From an uncultured Holdemania sp. (GTDB lineage Bacteria; Bacillota_I; Bacilli_A; Erysipelotrichales; Erysipelotrichaceae): a stretch of 43,230 nt of DNA. The stretch covers positions 1 to 43,230 of the forward strand of contig CAMQTJ010000011.1 in assembly GCA_947037125.1 (NCBI GenBank), written 5' to 3'. Positions 8,112 through 17,385 of this stretch are shown in pieces; positions within the stretch are counted from its first letter, which is position 1, and every line of letters begins with the position of its first letter. A program made the position numbers and the translations under genes. A model generated the notes under the pieces. It was not told the origin of the DNA. It saw only the letters and a program-made list of their open reading frames with translations, and did no database searches.

Positions 8112-8894
8112 ATGGGAAAAATAATCGCAGTGGCAAATCAAAAAGGTGGAGTTGGTAAAACTACTACTAGTGTAAATTTATCATCAGGATTAGCTTATCT
8201 TGGTAAAAAAGTATTGTTAGTTGACTTTGATCCACAAGGTAATGCAACTCAAGGTGTTAGTGGAACGAATTTAAAATTCTCTAAGAGTGTTTATGATTTA
8301 ATTATCAGTGAAGCTACTGGTGTCGAATGTATAACTAAACTTCAAATTCCGCCAATTGATTTAATTCCAGCTACAATTGATTTAGCTGGGGCCGATTTAG
8401 AAATGGCAAATTATAAAGTTGGTAGAGAAGTTCAATTAAAAAAGAAGTTAGATACAGTTAAAGATCAATACGATTATATTATAATTGATTGTCCACCATC
8501 ACTTGGACTTTTAAATACAAATGCACTAACGGCAGCAGATTCTGTTATCATACCAGTGCAATGTGAATATTATGCTTTGGAAGGTTTAACACAACTACTT
8601 TCAACTATTAGATTAGTACAAAGATTATTTAATGATAAATTAGTTATCGAAGGTGTCTTACTTACAATGTTTGATTCTAGAACTAAACTTTCTGTTGAGG
8701 TACAACAAGAAGTTAGAAAATATTTCAAAGAAAGTGTATACAAGAGTTTCATCCCTAGAAATGTTAAGTTATCAGAAGCTCCATCATCAGGTCAAACGAT
8801 ATTCGAATATGATGTTAAATCAGAAGGTGCAAAGGCTTATGCTTCTTTAGCAAAAGAATTAATTATGCACAATGATAGAAAGTCGGTCAAATAA
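8112..8894 (+). CDS. soj: Chromosome partitioning ATPase ParA (Soj)
   Basis: This 260-residue MinD/ParA-type ATPase has the deviant Walker A motif KGGVGKTTTSVNL at about residues 10-22, then DFDPQGNAT (Walker A') and IIIDCPPSLGLL (Walker B). With ParB it segregates origins and, in Bacillus, modulates DnaA. The start follows TAGGTGA 8 nt after noc. The stop overlaps the start of spo0J (TAATG), so the pair is translationally coupled. Confidence 0.97.
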   Translation: MGKIIAVANQKGGVGKTTTSVNLSSGLAYLGKKVLLVDFDPQGNATQGVSGTNLKFSKSVYDLIISEATGVECITKLQIPPIDLIPATIDLAGADLEMANYKVGREVQLKKKLDTVKDQYDYIIIDCPPSLGLLNTNALTAADSVIIPVQCEYYALEGLTQLLSTIRLVQRLFNDKLVIEGVLLTMFDSRTKLSVEVQQEVRKYFKESVYKSFIPRNVKLSEAPSSGQTIFEYDVKSEGAKAYASLAKELIMHNDRKSVK

Positions 8895-9760
8895 TGGCAA
8901 AACTTGGAAAAGGTCTAGAACAAATATTTGGTGAAGGTATTGGAAATGTACTTGAAGAAATTCAAGCTGGAAAATCAGAACATTCAAATAATATTAATGA
9001 AATAGTAATCGAAGAAATTAGATTAAACCCATATCAACCAAGAAAAGTATTTGATGCAGAAAAACTTAAGGAATTAGGATCATCTATTAAAGAACATGGT
9101 GTATTTACACCTATATTAGTAAGAAAAAGTATTCAAGGGTATGAATTAATTGCAGGTGAAAGAAGACTTAGAGCTTGTAAATTAGTTGAATTAAAATATA
9201 TTCCTGCAATCATTTTAGATTTTAATGATGAACAAATGATGGAAGTTGCCTTACTTGAAAATATTCAACGAGAAAATTTGAATATTATGGAAGAAGCAAA
9301 TGCTTATCAACAACTTGTTGAACGTTTAGGATACACTCAAGAAAAACTTGCAGAACGAGTTGGTAAATCACGTGTTTATATTACTAATACTTTAAGATTA
9401 TTAAAATTACCTGCATCTGTACAAAAATTAGTGTCTGAAAATCAATTAAGTATGGGACATGTTAGACCATTAATTACTTTAGAGGATGAAGGTGTAATGT
9501 ACGACATCGCAATGAAGACAATTGAAGAAGGTCTTTCTGTTAGAACTGTAGAAAAATTAGTTAAAGATTATAAAGTTGTAGATACAGAAAAACCAAAAGA
9601 AAAAGTGCGTAATAATAATTTGGTTTATGTTGAAGAAATAATAAAAAATAGATTTCAAACAAATGTTCGTGTTGAAAGTAAATCAATAACAATTGCATTT
9701 AACGATACGAATGATTTAAACCGCATACTTGATATTATGGGGTGTATTGAACAAGACTAA
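8894..9760 (+). CDS. spo0J: Chromosome partitioning protein ParB (Spo0J)
   Basis: This 288-residue protein begins with the short Lys-rich leader LGKGLEQIFGE, the part of Spo0J that stimulates Soj ATPase. The CTPase motif GERRLRA is at 88-94, ENIQRENLNIMEEA at about 122-135, and the helix-turn-helix at about 147-170. At the ParB/Noc specificity positions it carries R160, T166, K171 and G188, so parS recognition is expected and it is clearly the ParB of the pair. Its ATG overlaps the soj stop. I found no convincing parS site in this window. Confidence 0.96.
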   Translation: MAKLGKGLEQIFGEGIGNVLEEIQAGKSEHSNNINEIVIEEIRLNPYQPRKVFDAEKLKELGSSIKEHGVFTPILVRKSIQGYELIAGERRLRACKLVELKYIPAIILDFNDEQMMEVALLENIQRENLNIMEEANAYQQLVERLGYTQEKLAERVGKSRVYITNTLRLLKLPASVQKLVSENQLSMGHVRPLITLEDEGVMYDIAMKTIEEGLSVRTVEKLVKDYKVVDTEKPKEKVRNNNLVYVEEIIKNRFQTNVRVESKSITIAFNDTNDLNRILDIMGCIEQD

Positions 9761-9768
9761 TAGATATT

Positions 9769-9795
9769 AAAAGTTGATTAATTATCAACTTTTTT
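9769..9795 (+). terminator. Terminator of the rsmG-spo0J operon
   Basis: A perfect 10-bp stem (AAAAGTTGAT / ATCAACTTTT) with a 5-nt loop is followed by T residues. Confidence 0.88.
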
Positions 9796-9808
9796 AAATA
9801 TATAATTT

Positions 9809-9823
9809 ATGTTTTTAAAACAT
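9809..9823 (+). promoter_or_regulatory. 15-nt dyad at the -35 position of the mnmE promoter
   Basis: ATGTTTT-T-AAAACAT is a perfect inverted repeat around one base. It covers the expected -35 position (9815-9820) of the mnmE promoter. It could be an operator; the regulator is unknown. Confidence 0.35.
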
Positions 9824-9834
9824 CGTTACAAGTG

Positions 9835-9843
9835 TGGTACAAT
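9835..9843 (+). promoter_or_regulatory. Extended -10 promoter of the mnmE-ispE operon
   Basis: TGgTACAAT lies 22 nt before the chosen mnmE start. Its presence argues against an mnmE start at 9809. Confidence 0.65.
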
Positions 9844-9865
9844 TATAAAGAAAGAAGGTATGTTT

Positions 9866-11194
9866 ATGTTTAATGAGACAATTGTTGCAATATCAACGGC
9901 TAGTTTAGATAATGCAATTAGTATAATAAGATTAAGTGGCGATCAGTCAATTGAGATAGTAAATAAGATTTTTAGTGGTAATTTACTTAGTAAAGAATCA
10001 CATACTATATCATATGGTTTTATTGTAGAAAATAATGAAAAAGTTGATGAAGTTTTAGTTAGTGTATTTAAAGCACCTAAAACTTTTACCAAAGAGAATA
10101 TTGTTGAGATTAATTGTCATGGTGGAAAATATATAACTCGTAAAATATTTAGTATGTGTATTGCAAGTGGCGCTAAAATTGCAACAGCTGGTGAATTCAC
10201 TCAACGAGCATTTATTAATGGTAGAATTGATTTAACACAGGCAGAAGCTGTGAATGACATAATTAATGCAGATAGTGAGAAAAATGCTAAATTAGCAATT
10301 AAAGGAATCGATGGTTCTATTCAAAAAATTGTAAATCCACTGATTGATGATTTATTAGAAATTGTCGCAAACATAGAAGTCAATATTGATTATCCAGAAT
10401 ATGATGATGTACTAATGTTGACTAATGATATTATCTTACCAAGATTAATAAATTTTAAAGCAAAACTTAGTGAGACACTTACAAAATCTGAAAGTGGACG
10501 CATCATGAATAAAGGTGTTAAGACTGCAATTATTGGAAAACCTAATGTTGGGAAAAGTTCTCTTTTAAATTGTTTGATTAAAGAAGATAAAGCAATTGTA
10601 ACTAATATAGAGGGAACAACTAGAGATTTAGTTGAGGGCGTAATCAATTTAGAAAATGTGACATTGCATTTAATTGATACAGCAGGAATTCGTGAGACTG
10701 AAGATATTGTCGAAAAAATTGGAATCGAAAAAACATTAAAAGTAATTAAAGAAGCAGAATTAATTATCTTAGTAGTAGACGGAAGTACAAAAATTGATGA
10801 ATATGATCAAAGATTATTTGAATTAAGTGCAGATAAAAATCGTATTGTTGCTTATAATAAATCTGATATTTTTGAAAGTACGGCTGATCAATTAAATATA
10901 TCTGCGCAGTTTAATAAAGTAGATATGCTTATTAATGAAATTAATAACCGTTATCAAAAACATTTATTTGCTTTAGATGAACCAACCATTAATAACGATA
11001 GACAAATAGGCCTATTAAATAAAGCTATGATTTGTTGTGATAGTGCAATAGATGCCATTAACAATGAATTTGAACTTGATTTAATAACTATTGATCTTCA
11101 AGATTGTTATAGAGCATTAGGTGAAATACTTGGTAATGTAGCAAAGGATGATTTACTTAATGCGATATTTAGTAAATTTTGTTTAGGTAAATAA
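9866..11194 (+). CDS. mnmE: tRNA modification GTPase MnmE (TrmE)
   Basis: I place the start at 9866 (442 aa). It gives the family N terminus MFNETIVAIST and lies 7 nt after AAGAAGG; the ATG at 9860 is too close to that site, and an earlier start would run through the promoter. The N-terminal folate-binding domain is followed by the GTPase domain with GKPNVGKSS (G1), GTTRD (G2), DTAG (G3) and NKSD (G4). The C terminus is FCLGK, the catalytic Cys motif (usually CIGK). It partners MnmG in wobble-uridine modification. tatD starts 1 nt downstream. Confidence 0.96.
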   Translation: MFNETIVAISTASLDNAISIIRLSGDQSIEIVNKIFSGNLLSKESHTISYGFIVENNEKVDEVLVSVFKAPKTFTKENIVEINCHGGKYITRKIFSMCIASGAKIATAGEFTQRAFINGRIDLTQAEAVNDIINADSEKNAKLAIKGIDGSIQKIVNPLIDDLLEIVANIEVNIDYPEYDDVLMLTNDIILPRLINFKAKLSETLTKSESGRIMNKGVKTAIIGKPNVGKSSLLNCLIKEDKAIVTNIEGTTRDLVEGVINLENVTLHLIDTAGIRETEDIVEKIGIEKTLKVIKEAELIILVVDGSTKIDEYDQRLFELSADKNRIVAYNKSDIFESTADQLNISAQFNKVDMLINEINNRYQKHLFALDEPTINNDRQIGLLNKAMICCDSAIDAINNEFELDLITIDLQDCYRALGEILGNVAKDDLLNAIFSKFCLGK

Positions 11195-11195
11195 T

Positions 11196-11966
11196 ATGGG
11201 ATATATTGATAGTCACGCACACCTTTGTTGCAAGGATTTTGAAAATGAATTTGATCAATTATTTGATAAATTTAAAGAAAGTAATATCGAAAGAGTAATG
11301 ATTGTTTGTTGTGATAAAAGTGATTTACTTAAAGCATTAAAACATCAAGGTACAAATGATAAATTCGATATAGCATATGGATTTCATCCAAGTGATATTA
11401 ATAAAATTAATGATAATGATATTGATGAATTAGAACAATATTTATCAAATAATAAAATAGTGGCACTAGGTGAAATAGGACTTGATTATTATTGGGATAA
11501 AGAAAATATTGATAAACAAAAAGAATACTTTATAAAGCAAATTAAACTTGCGAATAAATTAGATTTACCGATGATAATTCATAGTAGAGATGCTGCTTTG
11601 GATACATATGATATTTTAAAAGAATATGATAAAAATGGTAAAGGTATCATTCATTGTTATTCTTCTAGTTATCAGATGGCACAGATGTTTATCAAACTTG
11701 GTTACTTAATTTCACTAGCAGGACCTGTAACATTTAAAAATGCCCTAGTTCCAAAAGATGTTGCGAAAAATATTGATTTAAAAAATTTATTAATTGAAAC
11801 AGATTCACCTTATCTAACTCCTCACCCAAATAGAGGAAAAAGAAATGATAGTAGCAATGTTGTTTATATTGCTCAAATGATTGCAGAACTTAAGGAAATT
11901 GATGTGTTAGAAGTAATGGAGCAAACAACAAAAAATTATTATGATTTATTTAATACCAAAAAATAA
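11196..11966 (+). CDS. tatD: TatD-family metal-dependent DNase
   Basis: This 256-residue TIM-barrel hydrolase carries all the TatD metal ligands. These are DSHAHL near the start, GEIGLDYYWD in the middle, IIHSRDA, IIHCYSS and ETDSPYLTP. TatD proteins are 3'-5' exonucleases or deoxyribonucleases of repair and turnover. It sits 1 nt after mnmE and before the 3D lipoprotein. The order tatD, 3D protein, rnmV, ksgA is the same as in Bacillus. Confidence 0.94.
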   Translation: MGYIDSHAHLCCKDFENEFDQLFDKFKESNIERVMIVCCDKSDLLKALKHQGTNDKFDIAYGFHPSDINKINDNDIDELEQYLSNNKIVALGEIGLDYYWDKENIDKQKEYFIKQIKLANKLDLPMIIHSRDAALDTYDILKEYDKNGKGIIHCYSSSYQMAQMFIKLGYLISLAGPVTFKNALVPKDVAKNIDLKNLLIETDSPYLTPHPNRGKRNDSSNVVYIAQMIAELKEIDVLEVMEQTTKNYYDLFNTKK

Positions 11967-11980
11967 TATTGGAGGATTTA

Positions 11981-12613
11981 ATGAAGAATAAGATATTACT
12001 AATAATGATTATTATTTTATTATGCGGTTGTAGCAAAAATGATTTAAATACAATTGAAGATGTTATCTTTACTTATGATAATTTAAAACTAAATACAGAA
12101 ATATCACAAATTAATCATCCTTTTGGTTATAGTTGGATAACTAATAATAAGGGAATGGTTGAAATCGGTAGTGAAATAACTATGCGAAAAGCAACGGTAT
12201 ATGGTGCTGATTGTGTGGGATGTTATAGCAATAAAGACAGTTCAGCATCGACATCAGCTCAAATTTTATTGAGTGTTAATCAAGTTAGACAAAGCAATGG
12301 TAAATGGCTTGATGGTATAACTTATGATGGATATTATATCGTAGCAATGGATAGTGCCATTCCTTTGTGTACTACAATCAAAATAACAGATCACGGATAC
12401 GTTGGGGCAGGAATTCAAGCGGATCAACCATTCATGGCTATTGTTCTTGATAGAGGAAGTTTAATAAGTGGTAATGCAATTGATTTGTTTAGTGGTTCGG
12501 AAGCGAACAGTAAAGTAAAAGTATTAAGCAATACCAACACTAAAGTAGAAATAATAGAATTTAATGATCTGAAATCAAATTCGTTTGATCAAAAATATTG
12601 TGAAGTTAATTAG
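11981..12613 (+). CDS. Lipoprotein with 3D domain (YabE/MltA-C-like)
   Basis: I start at the ATG at 11981 (210 aa), 5 nt after GGAGG at 11971-11975. A TTG at 11969 is in frame but lies on that ribosome site. The signal ends in lipobox LCGC with Cys17. The C-terminal 3D domain has its three Asp residues in VAMD124, VLD157RG and AID168LF, with GSEA after it. Such domains act as lytic transglycosylases on peptidoglycan. Bacillus has yabE, with the same domain, at this spot between tatD and rnmV. The G5 domain of YabE/resuscitation factors is absent. A Cys pair (DCVGC, residues 78-81) is conspicuous for an exported protein. Confidence 0.87.
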   Translation: MKNKILLIMIIILLCGCSKNDLNTIEDVIFTYDNLKLNTEISQINHPFGYSWITNNKGMVEIGSEITMRKATVYGADCVGCYSNKDSSASTSAQILLSVNQVRQSNGKWLDGITYDGYYIVAMDSAIPLCTTIKITDHGYVGAGIQADQPFMAIVLDRGSLISGNAIDLFSGSEANSKVKVLSNTNTKVEIIEFNDLKSNSFDQKYCEVN

Positions 12614-12624
12614 TAGGAGTTAAT

Positions 12625-13161
12625 ATGAAAATAAATGAAGTAATTGTTGTTGAAGGGAAAAATGATACGAATACCCTAAAGTCTTATATTGAGTGTGATA
12701 CGATAGAAACTCATGGTACTTGCTTATCTAAATATACGTTAGAATATATCAAAAAAATGCAAGCTATAAGAGGTATTATAATCTTTACAGATCCGGATAT
12801 CCCAGGCAATAAAATAAGAAGTATAATTAATGAAAAAATACCTGGATGTAAAAATGCCTTTTTAGCAAGAGAACTTGCAAGAGGTAAAAATAAAATTGGA
12901 ATCGAACATGCCAATAAAGAAGATATTATTGATGCATTAAATAATCACATGACATATAAAGAAAGTATTGAATCATTAAGTTTAGAAGAATACATTGATT
13001 TAGGACTTAGTGGTGGAAATGGTAGTAAAGCTAAAAGGGAATATATTTGTAATAAATTATTCCTTGGCCAAGCCAATGCTAAAACAATGTTTAAACGATT
13101 AAATATGATTGGATGTACCAAAAATAAATTAGAAGAAATTATAAGGAGTATGCATGACTAA
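12625..13161 (+). CDS. rnmV: Ribonuclease M5
   Basis: This 178-residue protein has the Toprim domain of RNase M5. The glutamate motif is in VVEGKND at about residues 8-14 and the DxD-type motif in FTDPDIPGNKIR at about 51-62. The C-terminal half (GLSGGNGSKAKRE) matches the 5S-rRNA-binding part. The enzyme matures 5S rRNA precursors in low-G+C Gram-positives. It has its usual partner ksgA downstream, overlapping by 8 nt. Confidence 0.94.
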   Translation: MKINEVIVVEGKNDTNTLKSYIECDTIETHGTCLSKYTLEYIKKMQAIRGIIIFTDPDIPGNKIRSIINEKIPGCKNAFLARELARGKNKIGIEHANKEDIIDALNNHMTYKESIESLSLEEYIDLGLSGGNGSKAKREYICNKLFLGQANAKTMFKRLNMIGCTKNKLEEIIRSMHD

Positions 13162-14026
13162 ACCTATAGCAAGTGCTCAACGCACAAACGAAATACTTAA
13201 AAAATTTGATATGTACGCAAAAAAAAGCTTTGGACAAAATTTTATTATTGAGGGCGGAATTGTAGAAAAAATTGCAAGAAATTGTAATTGCGATGATGTA
13301 GCAGTAATTGAAATAGGTCCAGGAATTGGAGCTCTTACAGAACAATTGGCTAAAAGAGCAAAGAAAGTTGTTTGTTATGAAATCGACGAAAGATTAAAAG
13401 ATGTACTTGATTATTCACTAGCAGAATATGATAATGTTGAAGTTATTTTCGAAGATTTCTTAAATATTAATTTACTTGAAAAAGTTAATGAACTTAATAA
13501 TCATTATCAAAGAGTTGTTATATGTGCTAATTTACCATATTATATAACTACACCAATTTTATTTAAAATATTTGAAAGTAAAGCTGATGTCGATAATATT
13601 ACTGTTATGATGCAAAAAGAAGTTGCTGATCGTTTCTTAGCAAAGGTTGATACTAAAGATTATAATGCTTTAAGTATCATTGCATCAGTCTATTATAATT
13701 GTAAATCAGTTATGAAAGTATCTAGAACTATTTTTAACCCAAGACCTAATATAGACTCAACAGTTATTCAATTTTACAAGCAAGAAAATGCAATTGAAAT
13801 TAAAGATGAACAAGGATTATTTTTATTAATTAAAGGGTGCTTTAAACAAAGAAGGAAAACAATTTATAACAATTATCGTGAGTTTTTACAAGACAAGGAT
13901 AATGCTACACATGATTTAGAAAAGGCAAACATAGCATTAAGTGCAAGAGCTGAAACTTGTACGTTAGATGACTTTATTAAATTGAAAGGAGTTAAAGATG
14001 AAAGAGAGAGCCTATGCGAAAATTAA
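13154..14026 (+). CDS. ksgA: 16S rRNA dimethyladenosine transferase KsgA (RsmA)
   Basis: This 290-residue protein dimethylates A1518 and A1519 of 16S rRNA. SFGQNF near residue 20 is the family N-terminal mark. The SAM motif is EIGPGIGALTEQL, and the catalytic motif is NLPYYITTP. The start is the ATG at 13154, preceded by AAGGAG at 13143-13148, inside the end of rnmV. The last 29 nt overlap ispE, so the three genes form a tightly coupled block. Confidence 0.96.
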   Translation: MTKPIASAQRTNEILKKFDMYAKKSFGQNFIIEGGIVEKIARNCNCDDVAVIEIGPGIGALTEQLAKRAKKVVCYEIDERLKDVLDYSLAEYDNVEVIFEDFLNINLLEKVNELNNHYQRVVICANLPYYITTPILFKIFESKADVDNITVMMQKEVADRFLAKVDTKDYNALSIIASVYYNCKSVMKVSRTIFNPRPNIDSTVIQFYKQENAIEIKDEQGLFLLIKGCFKQRRKTIYNNYREFLQDKDNATHDLEKANIALSARAETCTLDDFIKLKGVKDERESLCEN

Positions 14027-14837
14027 CTTAAGTATTGATGTTGTACAAAAATTAGAAAATGGTTATCATGAACTAGATATGATAATGGTACCACTTGATT
14101 TTTATGATGTTGTAGAAATAGAAATTGCTGATGAAATGTCTTTTGAATCAAATATTAAATTTCTAGTAATGGATAGTAAAAATACGATTATTCAAGCAAT
14201 TGAAGTTTTGCGTGAGGAATGTGGTTTTAGTGAAAACTTTAGAGTTAACTTAACAAAACATATTCCAACTCAAGCAGGACTTGCAGGTGGTAGTAGTGAT
14301 GCAGCAGCAGCTTTAAAACTTGTCAAAAAACTATTGAAATTAAATATCAGTGAAGAAAAAATGTTGCAACTAGCGAAAAAAGTTGGAGCTGATGTGCCGT
14401 TTTGTTACTATTCATCTCCAGCTGTAGTAAAAGGTATAGGTGAACAAATAGAGCTTATAAATATTGAATCAGATTACTATGTTTTCTTAGCAAAACCAAA
14501 AAAAGGTGTATCAACAAAAATTGCTTTTTCTAAAATTAACTTTGAAACATTGTATCACCCAAATATCGAACAAGTTAAGCAAGACTTAATTAATAATGAT
14601 TATGATAGTCTTTGTAAAAACATCGGTAATTCACTAGAAGAAAGTTCATTTTCGATTGTTCCAAGTATTCAACTTTTAAAAAATAACTTGTTTCATTATG
14701 GCTTTGATGTTGCATTAATGTCAGGTAGTGGATCTACTGTTTTTGCTTTAACTAAGGATAAGTCACTTATGGATAAGGCAGCAATAGAGTTTAGAAAACA
14801 AGGATATTTTGTTAGAAAAACTAAAATATTAAAATAA
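13998..14837 (+). CDS. ispE: 4-diphosphocytidyl-2-C-methyl-D-erythritol kinase
   Basis: This 279-residue GHMP kinase has the N-terminal AYAKINLSIDV and the ATP loop PTQAGLAGGSSDAAAAL at about residues 90-106. The C-terminal glycine motif is MSGSGSTVFAL. It phosphorylates CDP-methylerythritol in the MEP isoprenoid pathway. This shows that the organism makes isoprenoids, presumably including undecaprenyl carrier, by the MEP route. It begins inside ksgA with AAAGGAG upstream, and is the last gene of the mnmE unit. Confidence 0.95.
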   Translation: MKERAYAKINLSIDVVQKLENGYHELDMIMVPLDFYDVVEIEIADEMSFESNIKFLVMDSKNTIIQAIEVLREECGFSENFRVNLTKHIPTQAGLAGGSSDAAAALKLVKKLLKLNISEEKMLQLAKKVGADVPFCYYSSPAVVKGIGEQIELINIESDYYVFLAKPKKGVSTKIAFSKINFETLYHPNIEQVKQDLINNDYDSLCKNIGNSLEESSFSIVPSIQLLKNNLFHYGFDVALMSGSGSTVFALTKDKSLMDKAAIEFRKQGYFVRKTKILK

Positions 14838-14843
14838 TTGATA

Positions 14844-14880
14844 CTACTATCGTGTAATTGGATAAAATAGTAGAAATATT
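14844..14880 (+). terminator. Weak terminator-like hairpin after ispE
   Basis: CTACTAT and ATAGTAG are separated by 16 nt, and only an interrupted T run follows. It may be a weak terminator; read-through into glmU is possible. Confidence 0.3.
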
Positions 14881-14925
14881 TTAACTAATTTGCCAAATAG
14901 ACTATTAATTTATTACAAAAGTTAG

Positions 14926-14931
14926 TAAAAT
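14926..14931 (+). promoter_or_regulatory. Possible -10 box of glmU-prs
   Basis: TAAAAT lies 20 nt before the glmU ATG, without TG extension or a clear -35. Confidence 0.3.
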
Positions 14932-14951
14932 ATAAGAGGAGGATATTTATA

Positions 14952-16307
14952 ATGAAATCTGCAATAATATTAGCTGCTGGTAAAGGCACAAGAATGAATT
15001 CTGATATACCAAAGGTAATGCATAAAGTTTGTGATCAAGAAATGTTGTCACATATTGTTAATAATTGTAAGAAAGCTAATGTTCAACGTGTAGTAACAGT
15101 TGTCGGTTATGGTAAAGATTTAATTATGGATACCATGAAAGATAAATGTGAATATGCTCATCAAGATGTTCAATTAGGAACAGGTCATGCAGTAATGATG
15201 GCTGATACACTTAGCAAAGAACAAGGATATACACTTGTAATTAATGGTGATTGTCCATGTATTCAAACTGAAACATTTGAAGAATTATTAAAAGCATGTG
15301 AAGGTATCGAAATGGTTGTCTTAACAGCAATTGTAAAAGATGCTAGAACATATGGTCGAGTTGTTAGAAATGCAGATAACTCAATTGAAAAAATAGTTGA
15401 ATATAAAGATTGTAATGAACAAGAAAAATTGATAAATGAAATCAATACTGGAATTTATTGTTTCAATAATCAGGTATTATTTGATAATTTACAATGTATA
15501 CAAAGTAATAATGCACAAAATGAATTTTATATCACTGACTTAGTTGAAATTCTTAATAAGAAAAATCTAAAAGTTGGGGCGCTAATTGCTAAATGTAGTG
15601 AAGAAGTTGCAGGGGTTAATGATTGTTATGAACTATCATTAGCAAATGAATGGCTACAAATGAAAATCAATAAAAAACATATGCTTGAAGGAGTTACAAT
15701 AATTGATCCTAAGGCTACTTATATTGGTAGTGAAGTAACTTTTGGAAAAGATGTTACAATTTATCCAAATAGTCATTTTAAAGGTAATGTTCATATTGGC
15801 GATAATTCAGTTATTTTACCTAATTCATTCTTGATAAATAGTACAATTGGGGCAAATACAACTATTGATTCATCTCGCATTACAGATTCAAAAGTTGGTG
15901 ATGAAGTATCAGTTGGACCAAATGCTCATCTAAGAATGAATACAGTAGTAGAAAATAAAAATCGTATTGGTAATTTTGTTGAACTTAAAAACTGTAAAAT
16001 GGGTTATAATAGTAGATGTGCTCACTTAACGTACTTAGGAGATTGTGAAATAGGTGCAAATGTAAACATTGGTTGTGGTGTTGTTACAGTAAATTATGAT
16101 GGAAAAAATAAATTTAAGACAATCGTAATGGATGGTGCATTCATCGGAAGTAACGTAAATATGATCGCTCCACTTACTGTAGGAAAAAATGCAGTAGTAG
16201 CAGCAGGATCAACAATAACAAAAAGTGTAGCTGATGGTGATATGGCAATTGCTAGAGATCGTCAAACTAATTTAGAAGGATACGGAAGTAAATACAAAAA
16301 CAAATAA
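14952..16307 (+). CDS. glmU: Bifunctional UDP-GlcNAc pyrophosphorylase / GlcN-1-P acetyltransferase
   Basis: This 451-residue protein carries both halves of GlmU. The N-terminal pyrophosphorylase has LAAGKGTRMNSDIPKVMHK. The C-terminal left-handed beta-helix is built of hexapeptide repeats from about residue 250, with the acetyltransferase region NFVELKNCKMG and CVVTVNYDGKNKF-type segments. It makes UDP-GlcNAc for peptidoglycan and other wall polymers, which supports a walled cell. The start follows AGAGGAGG. prs lies 16 nt downstream, the common Firmicutes pairing. Confidence 0.96.
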   Translation: MKSAIILAAGKGTRMNSDIPKVMHKVCDQEMLSHIVNNCKKANVQRVVTVVGYGKDLIMDTMKDKCEYAHQDVQLGTGHAVMMADTLSKEQGYTLVINGDCPCIQTETFEELLKACEGIEMVVLTAIVKDARTYGRVVRNADNSIEKIVEYKDCNEQEKLINEINTGIYCFNNQVLFDNLQCIQSNNAQNEFYITDLVEILNKKNLKVGALIAKCSEEVAGVNDCYELSLANEWLQMKINKKHMLEGVTIIDPKATYIGSEVTFGKDVTIYPNSHFKGNVHIGDNSVILPNSFLINSTIGANTTIDSSRITDSKVGDEVSVGPNAHLRMNTVVENKNRIGNFVELKNCKMGYNSRCAHLTYLGDCEIGANVNIGCGVVTVNYDGKNKFKTIVMDGAFIGSNVNMIAPLTVGKNAVVAAGSTITKSVADGDMAIARDRQTNLEGYGSKYKNK

Positions 16308-16323
16308 GGGAGATATAACTAAA

Positions 16324-17277
16324 ATGAAAGAAACAATAATTTTCGCATTAACGGCTAGTGTTGAATTAACCAAGGAAATCTGTAATATTCTAAATTTACC
16401 AGTAGGTAATGTTTCAGTTAAACATTTTGCTGATGGAGAAATCTTAGTTGAACCAGAAGAGTCAGTAAGAGGTAGATCAGTTTATATTGTTCAATCGACT
16501 TGTGCTCCTGTATCGGAAAGACTTATGGAAGTATTGATTGCAGTTGACGCTTGTAAAAGAGCTTCAGCAAAAGAAATAAATGTTGTTATGCCATATTATG
16601 GTTATGCAAGACAAGATCGTAAAGCAAGACCAAGACAACCAATTACTGCAAAACTTGTTGCGGATTTAATCCAAACAGCAGGGGCTGACCGTGTAGTTAC
16701 TTTAGATTTACATGCTACTCAAATTCAAGGTTTCTTTAATATCCCAACAGATGATTTATCAGCAGTACAAATGATCGGACAGTATTTCCGTTCTAAAAAT
16801 TTAGATAACGTTGTTGTTGTTTCTCCAGATCATGGTGGAACTACACGTGCTAGAAGACTTGCTGATTTATTAGATGCTCCAATGGCAATTATTGATAAGC
16901 GTAGACCTAAAGCAAATGTTTGCGAAGCTATGAATGTTATCGGTGATGTTGATGGTAAAAATGTAATTATTATTGATGATATGTGTGATACAGGTGGAAG
17001 CCTTATTGCAGGAATTGATATTCTTAAAGCTCACGGAGCTAAAGATATTTATGTATCTGTTACACATGGTTTATTCTCAGGACCAGCAATAGAACGAATT
17101 AATAATTCAGTAATTAAAGAATTTGTTATAACAAACTCTGTTGCACTTTCTGAAGAAAAGAAAGAAGCTTGTAAAAAAATTACTGTGTTATCAATTGGAT
17201 ATATGCTTGCAAAAACAATCGAAGCAATCCAAACACATGCACCTGTAAGTGAAGTTTACGATTTATTTAAAGATTAA
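16324..17277 (+). CDS. prs: Ribose-phosphate pyrophosphokinase
   Basis: This 317-residue class I PRPP synthase has FADGEILVEPEESVRG, YYGYARQDRKARPRQPI (ATP-binding flexible loop), LDLHATQIQGFF, and the PRPP-binding signature IIIDDMCDTGGS. It supplies PRPP for purine, pyrimidine, His, Trp and NAD synthesis. It is co-transcribed with glmU and ends at a strong terminator. The start follows GGGAG at 16308-16312. Confidence 0.97.
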   Translation: MKETIIFALTASVELTKEICNILNLPVGNVSVKHFADGEILVEPEESVRGRSVYIVQSTCAPVSERLMEVLIAVDACKRASAKEINVVMPYYGYARQDRKARPRQPITAKLVADLIQTAGADRVVTLDLHATQIQGFFNIPTDDLSAVQMIGQYFRSKNLDNVVVVSPDHGGTTRARRLADLLDAPMAIIDKRRPKANVCEAMNVIGDVDGKNVIIIDDMCDTGGSLIAGIDILKAHGAKDIYVSVTHGLFSGPAIERINNSVIKEFVITNSVALSEEKKEACKKITVLSIGYMLAKTIEAIQTHAPVSEVYDLFKD

Positions 17278-17282
17278 TATTT

Positions 17283-17310
17283 AAGCCAGGTAGAATATAC
17301 TTGGCTTTTT
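17283..17310 (+). terminator. Terminator of glmU-prs
   Basis: The stem AAGCCAGGTA / TACTTGGCTT (one G-T pair) has a 5-nt loop and ends in five T residues. Confidence 0.9.
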
Positions 17311-17385
17311 ATTATCTAACTTGATGAATATTAATAATGTATTTATAATCGTTTGAAGCAATTTTTACGAATTTTTATAATTATG

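Noticed and set aside
9364-9379. CACGTG core inside spo0J as a parS site
   Set aside because: Only about 8 of 16 bases match the Bacillus parS consensus and the flanks (AAAT / TTTAT) are the reverse of what is needed. The bases encode a conserved helix-turn-helix segment.
9809-9865. Longer mnmE start
   Set aside because: The extra 19 codons run through a palindrome and an extended -10 promoter. The family N terminus MFNETI is at 9866 with a ribosome site 7 nt upstream.
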